From the NCBI GenBank assembly GCA_023630585.1, contig CM042546.1, forward strand, positions 18,614,810-18,678,809: 64,000 nucleotides of DNA. Direction: 5' to 3'. Made by a program: the position numbers and the translations under genes. Positions 60,901-64,000 of this stretch are shown here, piece by piece (positions within the stretch are counted from its first letter, which is position 1; each line of letters begins with the position of its first letter). Source of the DNA: Cranoglanis bouderius. Its lineage: Eukaryota > Chordata > Actinopteri > Siluriformes > Cranoglanididae. The notes under the pieces were generated by a model, which was not told the DNA's origin, did no database searches, and was given only the letters and a program-made list of their open reading frames with translations.

Positions 60901-63568
60901 TACTACCATCACTACTGCGGATGGTATCACAGCAGGCTGAACTGCTTAAGACATATTAATGCTGGGAAATATTGAAGATCGATAGATAATCAATTTCAGA
61001 GAGTTATTATGTGGTTAAGAAAGAGCATGCGAGTAAGACAAAGAAAACGTTTCGGGCCGTCGTACCCTGAATGCTCAGCATCTGTCCTATCTTGAGCGCT
61101 GCTCCTCGGACCTTACACAACGTGTTAACTATCCTCTCAGCGTTGGCCTCGGACAGGAGCGGAGAATCCAACACAGCTCCGGTATCTGACAGACAAATCC
61201 GATCCAAAATCATAACACACAGCACAACAGAAACACAAAAGCACTATAACTGGAAGTGACATTAACATATGTATAGCAGATGTTAACGGTTTCTAAAGAT
61301 TTCAGGCCTACCTGATTTTTTGCCTCCAAAAGACTGCTTTGCGACTTCAGCAATGGCACCAAGACCGAGTCCAACAGCCAAACCTACGAGAGTCTCAGAT
61401 GAGTGCATGGCTATGTGGTGTCAAAGCAGCTGCTTTACAATGCAGGGGAGGACAAAGCAGTAGCCCAGGACAGGTACAGCCGTGGCCAAAAGTTTTGAGA
61501 ATGACAAATATTAATTTTCACAAAGTCTACTGCTTCAGTGTTTTTAGATCTTTTTGTCAGATGTTACTGTTACTGAAGTATAATCACAAGCATTTCATAA
61601 GTGTCAATGGCTTTTATTAACAATTACATGAAGTTTATGCAAAGAGTCAATATTTGCAGTGTTGACCCTTCTTTTTCAAGACCTCTGCAATTCACCCTGG
61701 CATGCTGTCAATCAACTTCTGGGCCACATCCTGACTGATGGCAGCCCATTCTTGCATAATCAGTGCTTGGAGTTTGTCAGAGTTTGTGGGTTTTTGTTTG
61801 TCCACCCGCCTCTTGAGGATTGACCACAAATTGTCAATGGGATTAAGGTCTGGGGAGTTTCCTGGCCATGGACCCAAAATGTCGATGTTTTGGTCCCCGA
61901 GCCACTTCATCACTTTTGCCTTGTGGCAAGGTGCCCCATCATGCTGGAAAAGGCATTGTTCGTCACCAAACTGTTCTTGGATGGTTGGGAGAAGTTGCTC
62001 TCTGAGGATGTTTTTGTACCATTCTTTATTCATGGCTGTGTTCTTAGGCAAAATTGTGAGTGAGCCCACTCCCTTGGCTGAGAAGCAACCCCACACATGA
62101 GTGGTCTCAGGATGCTTTACTGTTGGCATGACACAGGACTGATGGTAGCGCTCACCTTTTCTTCTCCGGACAAGCTTTTTTCCAGATGCCCCAAACAATC
62201 GGAAAGGGGATTCATCAGAGAAAATGGCATTTCCCCAGTCCTCAGCAGTCCGATCCCTGTACTTTTTGCAAAATAGCAGTCTATCTCTGATGTTTTTCCT
62301 GGAGAGAAGTGGCTTCTTTGCTGCCCTTCTTGACACCAGGCCATCCTCCAAAAGTCTTCGCCTTACTGTGCGTGCAGACACACTCACACCTGCCTGCTGC
62401 CATTCCTAACCAAGCTCTGCACTGGTGGTGCCCCGATCCCGCAGCTGAATCAACTTTAGGAGACGGTCCTGGTGCTTGCTGGACTTTCTTGGGCGCCCTG
62501 AAGCCTTCTTCACAACAGTTGAACCTCTCTCCTTGAAGGTCTTGATGATCCGATAAATGGTTGATTTAGGTGCAATCTTACTAGCAGCAATATCCTTGCC
62601 TGTGAATCCCTTTTTGTGCAAAGCAATGATGGCTGCACGTGTTTCCTTGCAGGTAACCATAGTTAACAGAGGAAGAACAATAATTTCAAGCACCACCCTC
62701 CTTTTAAAGCTTCCAGTCTGTTATTCTAACTCAATCAGCATGACAGAGTGATCTCCAGCCTTGTCCTCATTAACACTCTCACCTGTGTTAATGAGAGAAT
62801 CACTGACATGATGTCAGCTGGTCCTTTTGTGGAAGGGCTGAAATGCAGTGGACATGTTTTTTTGGGATTAAGTTCATTTTCATGGCAAAGAGGGACTTTG
62901 AAATTAATTGCAATTCATCTGATCACTCTTCATAACATTCTGGAGTATATGCAAATTGCCATCAGAAAAACTGAGGCAGCAGACTTTATAAAAATTAATA
63001 TTTGTGTCATTCTCAAAACTTTTGGCCACGGCTGTATATTTCACATCTGGGCTCATAGCTTTTTAATCCATAGCTGCCTGGCAAAAAAAGTCCTTACTGA
63101 CTTCCACAAAACAAAAAGTTTTCATTTAGTACACAGGCTGCATTAAACGCAATACCTTTCACCTTTCACAGTGTAGCTGCACGCCTCGTCCCCGTAACTA
63201 TAGTAAACACTTCCGAATCCCAAAGCATAACGCACTACACACACACACACTGGCTGACAGTAGAGCGGTTTTTCTAGGTGTATTAATCACATTATCTACC
63301 ACTTTTTAGCCAGTGAGGTTTCCAGCAACCAAAACATGGGACTTGTCTAGTAGCCTGACTAATAACTGTATGATTTGCCCACCCCCTACGATCGTTTGAA
63401 AGCTTTTACATTTACAAAATCGTTAGCTTTGCGGAATTTTGTTTCGCCATGGTTTCAATTGAAGATTGAGCATCTCTCAAATTTGAATTAGACATACTCA
63501 CCCCCGAAATTTGCAAGTCGACTAATCCGCGTGACAGGAACCTTGCTTTCTTTGGCTCGCTCACTCAG
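53569..63568 (-). CDS. coq8b: coq8b (adck4), mitochondrial UbiB-family atypical kinase, 5' end outside window
   Basis: Twelve exons are readable: 63568-63502, 61383-61312, 61185-61066, 60838-60753, 59772-59632, 58965-58884, 58802-58709, 57196-57055, 56092-55985, 55685-55620, 55242-55156 and 53865-53569. All phases agree, giving about 453 residues; the N-terminal 75 or so (mitochondrial targeting) lie beyond 64000. COQ8 proteins support the coenzyme Q biosynthesis complex at the matrix face of the inner membrane. Signature elements are KxGQ (KIGQ), the Ala-rich loop AAAS that replaces the P-loop, the VAMK lysine, QTDPNWSNF and DFG. Residues such as FEFRFMQTDPNW, DAHVEAVMILGE and GVPLDCC match COQ8B better than COQ8A, although the C-terminus also resembles COQ8A. 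Synteny with numbl supports coq8b. In humans, COQ8B loss causes steroid-resistant nephrotic syndrome. Confidence 0.95.
54410..54495 (-). repeat. tRNA-like SINE head fragment
   Basis: On the minus strand, GTGCTGCCTCACTGCCCC leads to CCGGGTTCGATCCTGCGC, which contains a B-box-like GGTTCGATCC. It has no acceptor-stem pairing, so it is a SINE head rather than a tRNA gene. Confidence 0.5.
54905..54935. repeat. A31 homopolymer
   Basis: A run of 31 A in a coq8b intron, beside CTGT/CCGT-rich sequence. No clear retroelement body precedes it. Confidence 0.9.
55156..55242 (-). CDS. coq8b: coq8b exon (C-lobe)
   Basis: This 87-bp exon encodes VVHAASVGDRARVLQKSKDL then KFLTGYETK, matching the KFLTG(F/Y)ETK of COQ8B. 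The donor GTTTGA is poor at positions +3 to +6. Confidence 0.92.
55620..55685 (-). CDS. coq8b: coq8b exon with DFG motif
   Basis: This 66-bp, 22-codon exon encodes IYLLDFGACREYPESFTDDY then IE, including the metal-binding DFG motif. The donor GTGCTG is weak, but phase 0 continuity with the next exon is exact. Confidence 0.93.
55985..56092 (-). CDS. coq8b: coq8b exon with catalytic QTDPNW loop
   Basis: This 108-bp exon encodes ICFSILHLCLRELFEFRFMQ then TDPNWSNFFYNAEEDK. QTDPNWxNF is the COQ8 catalytic loop. The Arg in FEFRF is the COQ8B form; COQ8A has His. Confidence 0.96.
56212..56425 (-). repeat. SINE-like repeat copy in a coq8b intron
   Basis: Plus-strand text AGCCGATCCCAGGAACACTG, GGGACACCAGTCCATCGCAG and GGAAACCGGAGAACCCGGAG is the complement of the family. 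The tRNA-like head is not present. Confidence 0.7.
56630..56955. mobile_element. Degenerate MITE of the 14.8-kb family in a coq8b intron
   Basis: The family's GCAGTTTTATAAGGA block is recognisable as GCAGTTTCGTAAGGA near 56773. The right end reads CTAAGATTTTTGCACAGTCC near 56926-56948. Strongly diverged. Confidence 0.45.
57055..57196 (-). CDS. coq8b: coq8b exon (hinge region)
   Basis: This 142-bp exon encodes TLMEGDPIFKVPEVIDELTA, SRVITMELINGVPLD and QEIRNK. The segment GVPLDxC resembles COQ8B (GVPLDQC) more than COQ8A (GFPLDQA). It ends in phase 0 with donor GTGAGT. Confidence 0.95.
57436..58101. mobile_element. Foldback MITE with TTAA duplication in a coq8b intron
   Basis: TTAA at 57436-57439 and 58098-58101 flanks ends AGGGATAGTTCACAC and, inverted, AGGGATAGTTCACAC. 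Each arm then continues with the AAAATTCTGTCATCA and CATGTCGTTCCAAACCC blocks, and further pairing (TGGTTTAATCCCAAT and its complement) extends the hairpin to about 200 bases per arm. TTAA targets are typical of piggyBac or Kolobok-type elements. The family is very common in cyprinid-like fish. Confidence 0.85.
58709..58802 (-). CDS. coq8b: coq8b exon (conserved Glu-rich helix)
   Basis: This 94-bp exon encodes LFADSSLEVLHRELAWECDY then KREAKCSKQF. The stretch LxxELAWECDYxREA is the conserved helix that carries the kinase-type glutamate. Phases are 1 in and 2 out. Confidence 0.95.
58884..58965 (-). CDS. coq8b: coq8b exon (N-lobe)
   Basis: This 82-bp exon encodes YPGVAESIKSDVNNLMSVLK then MSVPLPE. 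It matches YPG-x-A-x-SI-x-SDV in all COQ8 proteins. It ends one base into a Gly codon. Confidence 0.95.
59045..59560. mobile_element. Tc1-like relic in a coq8b intron
   Basis: About 220 bases are homologous to 2904-3130, including ACCCTCCTTCAATTCT, TTTCAATATGTAGTCATTTT and AAAAATAAGTACACCCT. The rest (GTAGAACCACCTTTAGCAAC, TTTGGCCCACTCTTCTTTAC) resembles internal sequence common in fish Tc1 elements. Ends and reading frame are lost. Confidence 0.6.
59632..59772 (-). CDS. coq8b: coq8b exon with Ala-rich loop and VAMK lysine
   Basis: This 141-bp exon encodes KVLEEELGPGWKDMLLSFQD and KPFAAASIGQVHLG, ending REVAMKIQ. The AAAS loop replaces the usual kinase P-loop, and the VAMK lysine is the ATP-binding lysine. 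Both are diagnostic of the COQ8 family. Confidence 0.95.
60010..60531 (-). mobile_element. Tc1-like relic in a coq8b intron
   Basis: The right terminus, read inward, is CAGTTGCAATCAAAATTATT with TA outside at 60532-60533. At 60030-60190 the minus strand keeps sequence like the Tc1 transposase region around GTRHWGFSEHS and AINGCNQISEKAG. The other half of the element is missing. Confidence 0.6.
60753..60838 (-). CDS. coq8b: coq8b exon, KxGQ domain
   Basis: This 86-bp exon reads [20 protein letters not shown] then FMPTWQTN, matching the COQ8B segment [27 protein letters not shown]. The donor is GTAAGT and it ends in phase 0. Confidence 0.94.
61066..61185 (-). CDS. coq8b: coq8b exon with KxGQ motif
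   Basis: This 120-bp exon encodes LLSEANAERIVNTLCKVRG then AALKIGQMLSIQ. KIGQ is the invariant KxGQ motif unique to UbiB kinases, which occludes the active site. The donor is GTACGA, a weak match to consensus, but it keeps phase with the next exon to form the Asp codon. Confidence 0.95.
61312..61383 (-). CDS. coq8b: coq8b exon, Gly-rich membrane-type segment
   Basis: This 72-bp exon encodes LAVGLGLGAIAEVAKQSFGG followed by KKS. It corresponds to the Gly/Ala-rich hydrophobic segment of COQ8 proteins just before the KxGQ domain, thought to be a short membrane segment. Phases are 1-1. A 1558-bp Tc1 element sits in the intron just upstream. Confidence 0.93.
61477..63034 (-). mobile_element. Tc1-like DNA transposon, 1558 bp, nearly complete
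   Basis: The element is bounded by TA dinucleotides (61475-61476 and 63035-63036), the normal Tc1 target duplication. Its outermost 30 bases form a perfect inverted repeat starting CAGCCGTGGCCAAAAGTTTT, with weaker similarity running to about 70 bases. It carries one transposase reading frame on the minus strand. It lies in a coq8b intron in the same orientation as the gene. Near-complete length and matching ends suggest a fairly young insertion. Confidence 0.95.
61647..62660 (-). pseudogene. Tc1-like transposase, two in-frame stops
   Basis: The frame runs 337 codons from ATG (MVTCKETRAAIIALHKKG) to a TGA, with no frameshift. In order it holds a paired HTH DNA-binding region, SRKNIRDRL, then catalytic Asp149 (FSDES), Asp241 (QHDGAPCHK) and residue 276 (SPDLNPIDNLW). 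Two stops interrupt it: TAG at codon 85 (62408-62406), where the family has Gln, and TGA at codon 323 (61694-61692), where Arg (CGA) is usual. Both look like C-to-T changes. Residue 276 is Asp where Tc1 proteins have Glu. Spacing between the last two acidic residues is the normal 34. Confidence 0.93.
63502..63568 (-). CDS. coq8b: coq8b exon, start of KxGQ-side extension
   Basis: This 67-bp exon encodes LSERAKESKVPVTRISRLAN then FG, matching human COQ8B around residue 75 (LSDRS...SRLANFGG). It ends one base into a Gly codon with donor GTGAGT. The acceptor is TTTCAG at 63569-71, so further 5' exons lie to the right. Confidence 0.93.
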
Positions 63569-64000
63569 CTGAAAGGAAATCAGATTATTACATGTAATGA
63601 TCCCATCCTAAGTAATTAGGACATCCAGACTGCATTATTACATTAATGAACATCTTACACTGTGAAGAAGAGCTTCTCTCTTTATAATCCAAAAAAAAAA
63701 AAAAAAAAGTTATATTAACAGTCTGAGAACTGGATTCAACAAAGTTGGCATAGTCTCATTTTCTGATTTATTACAGATGTTGACTTTCCAACAACCTGTC
63801 TAGACAAAATGGAGAGAAAAATAAACTCTTAGACTTAACAGTTCATAATGTCTGAATTGTAAGAGAGTACATTTGCGAGTTCTGAACTTTGCCCGAGTTT
63901 CAGCAGTAAATTACTAAGCTCAATTTATCCAGCACCTATTCTCAGCAAGGTATTATTATTATTATTATTATTATTATTACAGAGGGATAAAATTACTACA

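Noticed and set aside
53569..63568. Assignment to coq8a (adck3)
   Set aside because: Some C-terminal blocks do resemble COQ8A, but FEFRFMQ, DAHVEAVMILGE and GVPLD, together with linkage to numbl, favour coq8b.

Overview
The window is teleost fish genomic DNA, and an ostariophysan, possibly a catfish, fits best. The evidence is vertebrate-type split genes with GT-AG introns, long CA/GT microsatellites, many Tc1-like transposons and MITEs, and tRNA-headed SINEs. The species assignment is inference from repeat style. I see no bacterial or viral genes, CRISPR array or operon.

Two protein genes can be reconstructed exon by exon, both on the minus strand. numbl (Numb-like endocytic adaptor) has its full coding sequence in eight coding exons from 21511 down to 11579, about 623 residues. 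Its first coding exon opens with a splice acceptor and 25 bases of 5' UTR, so a noncoding exon lies further upstream. The best promoter candidate is a GC-box/CCAAT/octamer cluster at 49.9 kb, which would give a first intron of about 28 kb. coq8b (mitochondrial UbiB-family atypical kinase for coenzyme Q synthesis, also called adck4) has twelve exons from 63568 down to 53569, about 453 residues. Its first exons, which would hold the mitochondrial targeting region, lie beyond the right edge. The human orthologues NUMBL and COQ8B are also neighbours in the same orientation, so this is a conserved gene pair. The proteins have separate jobs: cell-fate and endocytic adaptor in the cytoplasm, and CoQ synthesis in mitochondria.

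Layout: 1-10.2 kb is repeat-rich DNA beyond numbl; 10.2-11.6 kb is the probable numbl 3' UTR; 11.6-21.5 kb is the numbl coding region; 21.5-49.6 kb is the probable numbl intron 1, with a 34-copy, 30-bp minisatellite at 26.0-27.0 kb, many dinucleotide arrays, Tc1-like relics and SINEs; 49.6-50 kb is the candidate promoter; 50-53.4 kb is intergenic, with an internally deleted Tc1 element, SINE-like copies and a 500-bp polypurine tract; 53.4-64 kb is coq8b, whose introns hold at least six transposon or SINE insertions, including a nearly whole 1558-bp Tc1 element.

Nothing here looks like a new multi-gene system. The points most worth a second look are the CpG-decaying 30-bp minisatellite, the loss of the DPF motif in numbl, the Tc1 copy with two stops and an altered catalytic triad, the distant promoter candidate, and a nested insertion whose empty site is visible elsewhere in the window.
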